From the NCBI GenBank assembly GCA_017527205.1, contig JAFXQK010000073.1, positions 1 to 64,000 on the forward strand: a DNA stretch of 64,000 nt. Reading direction: 5' to 3'. Below, in pieces: positions 42,813 through 51,999 of the stretch (position 1 is its first letter; each line of letters starts with the position of its first letter). A program made the position numbers and the translations under genes. The DNA comes from Lachnospiraceae bacterium. Its GTDB lineage: Bacteria; Bacillota; Clostridia; Lachnospirales; Lachnospiraceae. The notes beneath the pieces were generated by a model. The model was not told the DNA's origin, made no database searches, and worked only from the letters and a program-made list of their open reading frames with translations.

Positions 42813-42912
42813 GAAAAAAGAAGTCGTGTCTAGCACGACTCCTAAAGCTACACAATGTAGCGCCCATAGGGCGATTCCGGTAAAACCTTATTTGCACTCG
42901 CCTTGTTAATTC
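42813..42912 (-). ncRNA. tracrRNA (type II-A)
   Basis: Minus-strand RNA of about 100 nt next to cas9. The anti-repeat pairs with the repeat: TGAATTAACAAGGC complements GCCTTGTTAATTCA (42900-42913), followed by a bulge and CAAAT pairing with GTTTG. Three 3' hairpins follow: CGCCC/GGGCG (42861-42873), GCTACA/TGTAGC (42847-42861), and the terminator GTCGTG/CACGAC (42823-42839) with a T-rich tail. It should base-pair with crRNA and load Cas9. The 5' end is set from the promoter. Confidence 0.85.
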
Positions 42913-42918
42913 AATTAA

Positions 42919-42947
42919 AGAATAACAACTATTTGCATAAATGTCAA
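42919..42947 (-). promoter_or_regulatory. tracrRNA promoter
   Basis: Minus strand: TTGACA, 17-nt spacer, TATTCT, with transcription expected near 42912. The -35 falls about 40 bp before the cas9 start. Confidence 0.7.
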
Positions 42948-42985
42948 GACGCGATTTATTAAAAATACACGAAAGGGGACAGGCA

Positions 42986-45900
42986 ATGGAAACGAGAGAT
43001 TATTATTTAGGATTGGATATGGGAACAAGTTCCGTTGGATGGGCCGTAACGGATGCGCAGTATCAGATCCTTAGGGCAAAAGGGAAAGATTTGTGGGGAA
43101 TTCGAGAATTTGAAGAAGCCCAAACTGCGGTTGACAGGAGAACGCATAGAATCAGCCGGCGGAGAAGGCAAAGAGAGCAGGTTAGGATTGGACTGCTTAA
43201 ATCTTATTTCGCGGACGAGATTGCAAAGATTGATCCATATTTTTTTCAACGATTGGAAAATAGTAAGTATTTTGCTGAGGACAAGGATGAAGTCGTTAAG
43301 GGGAAGAATGGTATCTTTGCGGATGTGAAGTATACAGATAAGCAATATTATGAACAGTATCCAACGATTTATCATTTGAGAAAAGAATTAATCGAAAACA
43401 AGCGAGCACCTTATGATGTTCGGTTGGTTTATTTGGCGGTCTTAAATATGTTTAAGCATCGGGGACATTTTCTAAATGCATCGCTAAGCACGGATGATAA
43501 TGGTATATCCATGGAGGAAAACTATAATGCATTCGTTGAAATGGCTATGGAACTTTTGGATTTAGAATTTCCGACCGGGATGGGAAATGAGATTGAAAAG
43601 GTTTTATGTGACAGGAATCTTTCCAGGAGTGGTAAGGCGGAAAGGTTAACTGATATTTTTGGATTTAATCAAAAAATGACGGATAATGACTCGAAGGAGA
43701 AGCAAAAAAAGCTTGTTGCCCTGCTAAAGGGTATTTGTGGCTTAAATGTTGATGCAAAATTCATCTTTGATGATCTGGAAACAGATGAGAAGGTGGCCAT
43801 TTGTTTTGCTGATTATAGTTGGGAAGAGAAAAGTGCCGAGTTGTTGGGATTATTAGGTGAAGAACGATTCTCTTTCATTGAGTGCATGAAACAAATGTAC
43901 GACATGGGTTCATTGGCAAATATATTAAAAGGGAAAAAGTATCTGTCTGAGGCACGCGTAGAAGAATACGAAAAGCATGGAAATGACTTGAAACTATTAA
44001 AACAGCTCTATGTTGATTATAAAAAAGAATATGATCAGATGTTTCGGAGCGAAAAAGCAGGAAGTTATAGTGCATATGTCAATTCGTTTAATTCAGAAAA
44101 AAACAATATCAACAAGAAACCTGTGCGCCGTAACATGAAAGGACGTTCTAGAGAGGAGCTATATAAAACCATAAAAGTAACTTTTGAAAAAATAAAGGAT
44201 GAGCGCATAGACTATATGTTAGGTGAGATGGCGAAAGAAACCTTTTTGCCGAAACAATTGACTGCTGGGAATGGAATCATTCCTAATCAAGTACATGCAA
44301 GGGAATTGGCAGCGATATTGAAGAATGCAGAGGGTTATCTTTCATTTCTGTCTGAGAAGGATGCTTCGGGACTTACGATCAGTGAGAGAATTCAAAAGTT
44401 ATTTTCTTTTCAGATCCCGTATTATATTGGTCCGACCACGGAAAAAAGTTCTAAAGATGGTGGAAATGGATGGGTAATCCGTAAAGAAGAAGGTGCCGTA
44501 CTTCCGTGGAACTGGGAAGAAAAGATTGACGTTGAAGGTACCGCTCAAAGATTTATTGAAAGACTGATTAGAAATTGTACTTATCTTTCAGATGAGAAGG
44601 TGCTACCGAAAGCGTCGCTGGAGTATGAAAAGTTCTGTGTACTGAATGAAATTAATAAGATTAAAATTGCAGGAGAACCTATTAGCGTTGAATTAAAGCA
44701 GAGCATTTATAAGGATCTTTTCTGCAAAGGAAAGAAAGTAACTAGAAAACAACTGGAAAGCTATTTGATCAATGTTGGTGCGTTAGATAAAAATGATCCG
44801 AGCCAACTTAGCGGTATTGATCAAAACATTAATAATTCGTTGACTTCTTATGGTAAATTCTATGCGTTATTTGGAGAGGAGTTAGGAAAAGACAGTGTTT
44901 GCCAGATGGCGGAAAGAATCATTTGGCTGTGTACCGTATATGGTGATTCTAAATCCATGCTTAAGAAATGCATTATCAAGGAATTTGGAGATAAGCTTAC
45001 GGATGAGCAGATTAAAAGAATTTCAGGATTTCGTTTTAAGGATTGGGGCTCTTTGTCGAAGGAATTGTTGGAGTTGCCTGGATGTGATAATAGTACTGGA
45101 GAAATTATTCCTTTAATTCGGGCCATGTGGGAGACGAATTATAATTTTATGGAATTAATCCATAGTGATGCATTTACGTTTCAAGATAGCTTGCAGGATA
45201 AGCAGAAAAATGCATTGAAAGTGTTGAGTGATTTTGAGGTCGAGGATTTAGATGAGTATTATTTTTCAGCTCCCGTAAAGCGAATGATCTGGCAGACAAT
45301 TCTTGTTATTCGTGAAATTGAAAAAGTAATGGGCAGTGCACCCAAAAGAGTATTTATTGAGATGACCAGAAGTGATGAAGAGAAGGGAGACAAAGGGCGT
45401 AAAGATTCCAGAGGAAAGGCATTACTGGCGTTATACAGCACTATCAAAGATGGCGAGAGGGATTGGAAAGCGGAGATTGAAACGGCTGCTGATAATGGTT
45501 CTTTACGAAGTAAGAAAATATATTTGTATTATACCCAAATGGGTCGGTGCATGTATTCAGGAGAAAAAATTGATCTTGATGATTTGAGAAATGATAATTT
45601 ATACGATATAGATCATATTTATCCTAGACATTTTGTAAAAGATGATAGCTTAAGTAATAATCTTGTACTCGTGAAGAAAAAAATCAACGCCGATGATAAA
45701 GGAGATGCGTATCCATTGCCTAAATTATCGCAAGAGGCTTATGATTTATGGAGTAGACTACTAAAAATGCACTTTATCACGGAAGAAAAATACCGTAGAT
45801 TAACTGGACGAAATCCGTTTACGGAGGAGCAAAAAGCAGGATTCATTGCTAGGCAGTTAGTTGAAACTGGACAGGGAACCAAAGGCGTTGCTGATCTCTT

Positions 45901-47098
45901 AAAGCAATTGTTGCCTGATAGTACAATAGTATATTCAAAGGGCCGTAATGTGTCCGATTTTAGAAAGGATTTTAATCTGCTTAAGTCAAGATCAGTAAAT
46001 GAATTCCATCATGCAAAAGACGCATACTTGAATATAGTGGTAGGTAATGTTTATTTTGTAAAATTCACGCAGGATCCTTTGAATTATATGCGAAAGCTTG
46101 CAAAAGAAAAGAAAGAGTTAAAGTATCATCTTGGGAAAATGTTTGAGAAAGATGTTCAACGTGGGGATGAAGTTGCGTGGATCGCTAGCGATGAAGAAAA
46201 GAAAAAGCAAGGCACCATTGTTACCGTGAAGAAGATGATGGATAAGAATACGCCATTGATGACGAGAATGAATTTTATAAAACATAGTGGAGGTAAACGG
46301 AAGGGAGGATTTTGGGAAGAAACATTACATTCTGCTAAAAAAGCAAATGAAATAAACTATGTTCCGCTAAAACAGGATAAACGATTTGATGTAACTAAAT
46401 ATGGAGGATATTCAAGTGCATATGTAGCTTATTTCTTCTTGGTCGAACACTTGAAAAATAATAAGAGAATTAGGACCATAGAAGCATTGCCGATTTATTG
46501 CTTTAAGAATGAAACAATAACTGATAAAGAGTTATTGAATTATTGTGTTGAAAAAATGAAATTGGAAAAACCGAGTATTCGATTGGGTAAAATAAAAGTT
46601 CAATCTTTAATATGTATTGATGGTTTTTTATACTATTTATCTGGAAAAACGGGACCGCAATTATTGTTAAGAAATGCCACAAATTTATGTTTAAATCAGT
46701 ATTGGATAAATTATATTCACTTGATTGATAATTATGTTGTTAAGGGAAATTTGTCCTCTAAATTATCTAAAGAAAAAAACGAAGAACTATATAGTTTATT
46801 AGTGGAAAAGCATTTGAATGGTATTTATTCAAAACGGAAAACACCAGTTGGTGCCAAATTGCAGAATGGGATTAGCATAATGAAAGATCTGACATTGGAA
46901 CAACAATGCCAACTTATCAGTGAGGTCTTGAAACTGTCTTCTATAGGGCTTACTAGCGCTGATTTGAAATTGATAAATGAAAAGACTGTAGAAATAAAAT
47001 GCAATTATGCCATTTCGAGCATGAAAGAATGTAAGCTTATAAATCAGTCTGTTACAGGAATCTATGAGTCTGCCCCCATAGATTTATTAACGATATGA
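42986..47098 (+). CDS. cas9: CRISPR-associated endonuclease Cas9 (type II-A)
   Basis: 1370 residues from the ATG at 42986 with AAAGGGG upstream; an in-frame ATG at 42941 would overlap the tracrRNA promoter. All catalytic residues are present: RuvC-I D11 (LGLDMGTSSVGWAV), RuvC-II E792 (FIEMTRSDEE), HNH H877 (DIDHIYPRHF), and RuvC-III H1009 and D1012 (HHAKDAYLN). The Arg-rich bridge helix RRTHRISRRRRQREQVR is clear. It cuts DNA guided by crRNA and tracrRNA. A/T-ending codons dominate, unlike flanking genes, so the locus was probably transferred. The stop overlaps the cas1 start (ATGA). Confidence 0.98.
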   Translation: METRDYYLGLDMGTSSVGWAVTDAQYQILRAKGKDLWGIREFEEAQTAVDRRTHRISRRRRQREQVRIGLLKSYFADEIAKIDPYFFQRLENSKYFAEDKDEVVKGKNGIFADVKYTDKQYYEQYPTIYHLRKELIENKRAPYDVRLVYLAVLNMFKHRGHFLNASLSTDDNGISMEENYNAFVEMAMELLDLEFPTGMGNEIEKVLCDRNLSRSGKAERLTDIFGFNQKMTDNDSKEKQKKLVALLKGICGLNVDAKFIFDDLETDEKVAICFADYSWEEKSAELLGLLGEERFSFIECMKQMYDMGSLANILKGKKYLSEARVEEYEKHGNDLKLLKQLYVDYKKEYDQMFRSEKAGSYSAYVNSFNSEKNNINKKPVRRNMKGRSREELYKTIKVTFEKIKDERIDYMLGEMAKETFLPKQLTAGNGIIPNQVHARELAAILKNAEGYLSFLSEKDASGLTISERIQKLFSFQIPYYIGPTTEKSSKDGGNGWVIRKEEGAVLPWNWEEKIDVEGTAQRFIERLIRNCTYLSDEKVLPKASLEYEKFCVLNEINKIKIAGEPISVELKQSIYKDLFCKGKKVTRKQLESYLINVGALDKNDPSQLSGIDQNINNSLTSYGKFYALFGEELGKDSVCQMAERIIWLCTVYGDSKSMLKKCIIKEFGDKLTDEQIKRISGFRFKDWGSLSKELLELPGCDNSTGEIIPLIRAMWETNYNFMELIHSDAFTFQDSLQDKQKNALKVLSDFEVEDLDEYYFSAPVKRMIWQTILVIREIEKVMGSAPKRVFIEMTRSDEEKGDKGRKDSRGKALLALYSTIKDGERDWKAEIETAADNGSLRSKKIYLYYTQMGRCMYSGEKIDLDDLRNDNLYDIDHIYPRHFVKDDSLSNNLVLVKKKINADDKGDAYPLPKLSQEAYDLWSRLLKMHFITEEKYRRLTGRNPFTEEQKAGFIARQLVETGQGTKGVADLLKQLLPDSTIVYSKGRNVSDFRKDFNLLKSRSVNEFHHAKDAYLNIVVGNVYFVKFTQDPLNYMRKLAKEKKELKYHLGKMFEKDVQRGDEVAWIASDEEKKKQGTIVTVKKMMDKNTPLMTRMNFIKHSGGKRKGGFWEETLHSAKKANEINYVPLKQDKRFDVTKYGGYSSAYVAYFFLVEHLKNNKRIRTIEALPIYCFKNETITDKELLNYCVEKMKLEKPSIRLGKIKVQSLICIDGFLYYLSGKTGPQLLLRNATNLCLNQYWINYIHLIDNYVVKGNLSSKLSKEKNEELYSLLVEKHLNGIYSKRKTPVGAKLQNGISIMKDLTLEQQCQLISEVLKLSSIGLTSADLKLINEKTVEIKCNYAISSMKECKLINQSVTGIYESAPIDLLTI

Positions 47099-47970
47099 GT
47101 TGGCGAACAGTGGTAATTGCAAATAGTGCAAAATTGGATTATCAAATGGGGTTCTTGGTAATCCGGGGACGAGAGACGACGAAAATACACATAAGCGAAA
47201 TACATACGCTTATGATTGAAACAACGGCCGTCTCTCTGACTGTTGCGCTTCTGTCCGAATTGACAAAGAAAAAAGTGAAGGTGATATTCTGCGATGAGAA
47301 AAGGAATCCGAGTTCTGAGTTGATTTCCTATTATGGCGCACATGACACCAGTGCAAAGATTAAGGGACAAATTGAATGGGATGCGGACATTAAAACTGTT
47401 GTCTGGACGGAAATTGTCACTGAAAAGATTCGAAAGCAAGCTGAACATTTGGATTTTTGGAATCGACCAGAATCGAAAATGCTTTTTCGGTATATCGATG
47501 AAATTCAGAGAGGAGATTCCACAAATAGAGAAGGGCATGCAGCGAAGGTTTATTTCAATGCTTTGTTTGGGATGGATTTTACAAGATCCGCGGAAAACAG
47601 TATAAACGCGGCATTAAACTATGGTTATGGTATTTTACTGTCGGCATTTAATCGTGAAATAGCAGCCAACGGTTATTTGACACAGCTTGCTTTGTATCAT
47701 GATAATATGTTTAATCCTTTTAATTTTGGATCGGATTTAATGGAGCCATTTCGACCATTGGTAGATTGCCGCGTGAAGGAAATGAATCCAGAGAAATTTG
47801 ATCATGAGGAAAAATTACAAATATTACGATTGTTGGAAAAAGAGGTTGTAATTGCTGACAGAAAAGAAGTACTGCTGAATGCCATAAAAATATATAGTAA
47901 AAGTGTTTTTGATGCTTTAAGTGAGCGAAATCCATCGCTCATCAAATTTTATAATAACTATGAGCTATAG
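47095..47970 (+). CDS. cas1: CRISPR-associated integrase Cas1
   Basis: 291 residues. The N-terminal strands carry HTLMIETTAVSLTVALLSE (the well-conserved Cas1 core) and the metal-binding triad is E146 (NREGHAAK), H202 (ALYHDNMF) and E217 (DLMEPFRP). With Cas2 it integrates new spacers. Residues 39-48 are those encoded by the region matched by spacer 17 (see findings). Stop and start codons of the operon overlap throughout, so cas9-cas1-cas2-csn2 form one transcript. Confidence 0.97.
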   Translation: MSWRTVVIANSAKLDYQMGFLVIRGRETTKIHISEIHTLMIETTAVSLTVALLSELTKKKVKVIFCDEKRNPSSELISYYGAHDTSAKIKGQIEWDADIKTVVWTEIVTEKIRKQAEHLDFWNRPESKMLFRYIDEIQRGDSTNREGHAAKVYFNALFGMDFTRSAENSINAALNYGYGILLSAFNREIAANGYLTQLALYHDNMFNPFNFGSDLMEPFRPLVDCRVKEMNPEKFDHEEKLQILRLLEKEVVIADRKEVLLNAIKIYSKSVFDALSERNPSLIKFYNNYEL

Positions 47971-48280
47971 GTATATGAGAGTACTGGTATTTTTTGACCT
48001 TCCCGTAATTACGGAGGCAAATCGAAGAGCGTATCGACAATTCCGTAAATACTTAATTAAAGCGGGCTTTCTTATGTTGCAAGAATCCGTATATTGTAAA
48101 ATAGCATTGAATGGAGTAGCAGCGGATGCCATTGTCGATAATCTGAAAAAAAATAAACCACCTGCGGGATTAGTTCAGGTATTAAGAATCACGGAAAAGC
48201 AATATAATAAGATGGATTATGTTGTTGGTAACAGAACGGATTGTGTCATTGATTCAGATGAGAGGTTGATAATCATATGA
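47960..48280 (+). CDS. cas2: CRISPR-associated protein Cas2
   Basis: About 106 residues from the ATG at 47960, inside the end of cas1 (11-bp overlap); an ATG at 47975 is an alternative. The ferredoxin-like fold pattern MRVLVFFDLPVITEANRRAY places the conserved Asp in the first strand end. It forms the core dimer of the Cas1-Cas2 integration complex. The stop overlaps the csn2 start. Confidence 0.95.
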   Translation: MSYRYMRVLVFFDLPVITEANRRAYRQFRKYLIKAGFLMLQESVYCKIALNGVAADAIVDNLKKNKPPAGLVQVLRITEKQYNKMDYVVGNRTDCVIDSDERLIII

Positions 48281-48954
48281 AATTAGTGTACCCGCATTAT
48301 GCCGTTGAATTGGAATTAACAGAGTCTTTCCCTGCTGTTTTGGTTGTGGAAAATCCGGAAATGTTTCAAAGACTATTAGGTGATTTTTGGAATCAATTAG
48401 AAGGGGGAGAAGGGGATTGGATTTTATCGCATCAGGGTAAGAATGTTCTAATATCTAAGGCGGCCGTTGGGATTTATAATCCATTTATGTTAGATTGCAA
48501 TGACAAGCGGATCATTAATAAGGTATATGCAGAGTTAACAGACATTGCGATAAGTAACTATCCTGTTGAAATGGCAGAGTTGAATGAGAAGATAGTGAAT
48601 ATTATCGACGGTTTTCTTCAAAATGTGCCATACCATTTAGAGAGTCAAGTGGATTTAGACATAGGTGGACTCCTTAAATTATATGGTATAAAGTTTGAAA
48701 TGAATCAAGAATCATTGCTTGAAAGAATTATGGATTATATTAGGGCTATGCGTGAGGTATGTCATGTAGGGGTGTTTGTGTTTGTAAACTTAAAACAGTA
48801 TCTTAGCACTGTGGAAATTGGGCATTTATACGAGTTTTCTGCTTATGAAAAAATTAGCCTGCTTTTAATCGAGGGAAGCTATAAAAAGAGTAATTTTTTG
48901 GAAAAAATATGGATTTATGATCAAGATTTGTGTATGATTAAAATAGAAAACTGA
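48277..48954 (+). CDS. csn2: CRISPR-associated protein Csn2 (type II-A)
   Basis: 225 residues. The beginning (MKLVYPHYAVELELTESFPA, VLVVENPEMFQRLLGDFWNQ) is typical of Csn2, and the middle has the helical part seen in ring-shaped Csn2 tetramers that bind DNA ends during spacer acquisition. Its presence after cas2 sets the system as II-A. It ends 53 bp before the array. Confidence 0.9.
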   Translation: MKLVYPHYAVELELTESFPAVLVVENPEMFQRLLGDFWNQLEGGEGDWILSHQGKNVLISKAAVGIYNPFMLDCNDKRIINKVYAELTDIAISNYPVEMAELNEKIVNIIDGFLQNVPYHLESQVDLDIGGLLKLYGIKFEMNQESLLERIMDYIRAMREVCHVGVFVFVNLKQYLSTVEIGHLYEFSAYEKISLLLIEGSYKKSNFLEKIWIYDQDLCMIKIEN

Positions 48955-49007
48955 ATTAACTGCGTAGTCGCAACTATGTTGAACTCGGTGAGAATCTCAC
49001 ATTTGGG
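48955..49007 (+). promoter_or_regulatory. CRISPR leader
   Basis: 53-bp segment between csn2 and the first repeat, ending in CTCACATTTGGG before GTTTGAG. The terminal degenerate repeat at the far end confirms that the leader is here. It should hold the integration anchor; the array promoter may extend into csn2. Confidence 0.65.
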
Positions 49008-51216
49008 GTTTGAGAGCCTTGTTAATTCAGAAGGGTGCTAAACCTACAGCCCTAGCTGTCTGCCCCCATACAGTTTGAGAGCCTTGTTAATTCAGAAGGG
49101 TGCTAAACAACAATTCTTTCCAAGGTTACCCGACCTTTGTTTGAGAGCCTTGTTAATTCAGAAGGGTGCTAAACGCATATTCTTGAAGGAATACCGAACG
49201 AGGGGTTTGAGAGCCTTGTTAATTCAGAAGGGTGCTAAACTGTAACGCCGACACTTCGAACGAATTTTATGTTTGAGAGCCTTGTTAATTCAGAAGGGTG
49301 CTAAACAGCATACCCGCAACGGACGCCGAAAAGAAGTTTGAGAGCCTTGTTAATTCAGAAGGGTGCTAAACTAAAACTTAATAAGCACCGCCCCAAAGTT
49401 TGTTTGAGAGCCTTGTTAATTCAGAAGGGTGCTAAACTCTGTCTATATGAGTGTACTCCCCCAATTGGTTTGAGAGCCTTGTTAATTCAGAAGGGTGCTA
49501 AACTTTTTGCGTGCGGCTTCGTTCGTATCGGCAGTTTGAGAGCCTTGTTAATTCAGAAGGGTGCTAAACTACATCTTTAGCCATCACACATTTATCAGAG
49601 TTTGAGAGCCTTGTTAATTCAGAAGGGTGCTAAACAACTTAAAAGCTTTTCGGCCTGTTCTTCTGGTTTGAGAGCCTTGTTAATTCAGAAGGGTGCTAAA
49701 CAATAATAATGTTGATTTACCATCAGAGGATGTTTGAGAGCCTTGTTAATTCAGAAGGGTGCTAAACCCTCAATCTTATAACCAGATGATGCAATGTGTT
49801 TGAGAGCCTTGTTAATTCAGAAGGGTGCTAAACAATTGAGGAAATCTAAAAGCAAAGACCGCAGTTTGAGAGCCTTGTTAATTCAGAAGGGTGCTAAACA
49901 GGTTAATAGCGTTGTCAATCTGATGATTGTTTGAGAGCCTTGTTAATTCAGAAGGGTGCTAAACTCTCCAGAACTTCTTACACTCTATCACATTGTTTGA
50001 GAGCCTTGTTAATTCAGAAGGGTGCTAAACTGATCTCGAATGGGCTGCTTTCCGCAGCAAGTTTGAGAGCCTTGTTAATTCAGAAGGGTGCTAAACTTTA
50101 TGATCGAAGCAACGGCCGTCTTTCTAGTTTGAGAGCCTTGTTAATTCAGAAGGGTGCTAAACACAGACTGCGGGAAGACAACCCGAAGGAATGTTTGAGA
50201 GCCTTGTTAATTCAGAAGGGTGCTAAACCTATTGGCATTCTGATTGACAATTATCCTGTTTGAGAGCCTTGTTAATTCAGAAGGGTGCTAAACGAGGATC
50301 TTCAAAAGTAAGCTGCCAATCCCGTTTGAGAGCCTTGTTAATTCAGAAGGGTGCTAAACATAGCATCTGTGATATGTAGCATCATACTGGTTTGAGAGCC
50401 TTGTTAATTCAGAAGGGTGCTAAACGGAAGGTTAATTACAATGCTTTTTGTTCTGGTTTGAGAGCCTTGTTAATTCAGAAGGGTGCTAAACCCCCCCGAC
50501 GGGGAAAGTTCGCGTTCTTTGGTTTGAGAGCCTTGTTAATTCAGAAGGGTGCTAAACCAACAAGCGCTTTTTACGAAAGTATATTTCGTTTGAGAGCCTT
50601 GTTAATTCAGAAGGGTGCTAAACGATGCTCTATCCATGCCTTCAGAATCATGCGTTTGAGAGCCTTGTTAATTCAGAAGGGTGCTAAACATAAGATCCCT
50701 AAAATTATACAAACGCTCTGTTTGAGAGCCTTGTTAATTCAGAAGGGTGCTAAACGCCCGTGGCGGATGCCGAAAAATGGCAGTCGTTTGAGAGCCTTGT
50801 TAATTCAGAGGGGTGCTAAACACACCTCCTGTTTATGTGTTAATTATATTAGTTTGAGAGCCTTGTTAATTCAGAAGGGTGCTAAACTCGTTACATTCCT
50901 GTTGATATACTTAAGTAGTTTGAGAGCCTTGTTAATTCAGAAGGGTGCTAAACTTGGCTTCGCAATCCCAGAAATAATGGCCTGTTTGAGAGCCTTGTTA
51001 ATTCAGAAGGGTGCTAAACTATGGAGGAAATCATGAAGATGAATATTTAGTTTGAGAGCCTTGTTAATTCAGAAGGGTGCTAAACTTTTGGTTGCTACTG
51101 TGTTATGGAGAGCGTGTTTGAGAGCCTTGTTAATTCAGAAGGGTGCTAAACGGAAGTGATCCCCGAAACGCTTTTATATGAGTTTGAGAGCCTTGTTAAT
51201 CACAAAGACGCTAAAC
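49008..51216 (+). CRISPR. CRISPR array, 34 repeats and 33 spacers (type II-A)
   Basis: 36-bp repeat starting GTTTGAGAGCCTTGTTAATT and ending CAGAAGGGTGCTAAAC, identical in nearly all copies, with 29-30-bp spacers (66-bp period; 29-bp spacers follow repeats 1, 5, 14 and 19). Repeat 28 (50786) has one A to G change, and the last (51182-51216) is a 35-bp degenerate copy marking the old, leader-distal end. Long apparent reading frames within the array are just the repeat translated. Spacer 31 contains GGAGG plus an ATG, so it likely targets a phage gene start. Confidence 0.99.
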
Positions 51217-51405
51217 AAAAAGGTTGACTTTTTTCCCTGACATGATATTCTAAGAGTACACGTCAAGGAATTTCTTTTATCATTTCGATATCCAAACTCC
51301 CTTTTTTATGTGAATGAAGCGGGTGAGGGGCGAAGTGTTTCTATTTTTAACACTTTTTCTCCAAGATAATCCCCAAAAACAAATGACAACAAGGAGGAAA
51401 GTGTA

Positions 51406-51804
51406 TTGGGAAATGAAATCGTGTGGCAAAACAAAGATGTTATAGATATAGAAACGGGAGAGGAGGTTGCAAAAAGAATTATGATGACAAAGGTGGACAT
51501 GATTTTCCAAGAGAGAACGGACAGAGCGGTGGCCGAGGCTTTGGAAAAAGCGGCAGAAGAGAATAGGGCTGCCATGGAACAAGTAATGGTTGAAGTCAGA
51601 AAAGAGAAAGAGATGGTAAAGACGGAAAAGGCGAAGGCAAAGGCGGAAAAAGAAAAAGCGCATAAAGAAAAGGAGCAGGCAATATTTGCCTATATTCGAG
51701 ACATGCAGGAAGGTGGTGCGGCCAAAGGGACGGTGCTGGAAAAACTGATGCTTATTTTCCGGTTATCTAAGAAAGGTGCCGAGAGATATTATGAGCGGGC
51801 ATAA
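51406..51804 (+). CDS. Coiled-coil protein of unknown function
   Basis: 132 residues from a TTG at 51406, 8 nt after AAGGAGG. Residues 1-30 look like a small folded segment (WQNKDVIDIETGEEVAKRIM); the middle (35-95) is a Lys/Glu/Ala-rich coiled coil; the end (YIRDMQEGGAAKGTVLEKLM) is amphipathic. It resembles the C-terminal tail of Rpn/PD-(D/E)XK-type transposase-like proteins, but without the nuclease part. I do not recognise its role. It sits right after the CRISPR array, with a possible TTGACT promoter at about 51224. Confidence 0.5.
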   Translation: MGNEIVWQNKDVIDIETGEEVAKRIMMTKVDMIFQERTDRAVAEALEKAAEENRAAMEQVMVEVRKEKEMVKTEKAKAKAEKEKAHKEKEQAIFAYIRDMQEGGAAKGTVLEKLMLIFRLSKKGAERYYERA

Positions 51805-51839
51805 GGGGAGGCTCTTAGGAAAATATCATTCATTGATTC

Positions 51840-51878
51840 AGGGAGGGTGTGACGTTTGTCACTGCCCTTTCTTTTTTT
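51840..51878 (+). terminator. Terminator after the coiled-coil gene
   Basis: Imperfect stem GGGTGTGAC / GTCACTGCCC with a short loop and a TTTCTTTTTTT tail. Confidence 0.65.
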
Positions 51879-51999
51879 GATGACGTATGACCTCTGCCCA
51901 AATTTCCATGGGGTTCTTATAATGGAATCATAAGGAAATGTTATTTCACGAAATGAGTGGCGTTTAAGTCAGCTTCCGTATCAGAAAGAGGTGGAGATC

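Noticed and set aside
42941-42985. cas9 start at the ATG at 42941
   Set aside because: It would overlap the tracrRNA -35, adds 15 residues before the RuvC-I strand, and lacks a ribosome site, unlike 42986.
47209-47238. Spacer 17 as a self-targeting spacer
   Set aside because: Five mismatches, one of them in the last base next to the PAM side, make cutting of the resident cas1 unlikely.
49338-51036. Long open frames translating to repeated RALLIQKGAK-like peptides
   Set aside because: They are the CRISPR repeat read through in one frame; there is no ribosome site, and the period is that of the repeat and spacer.
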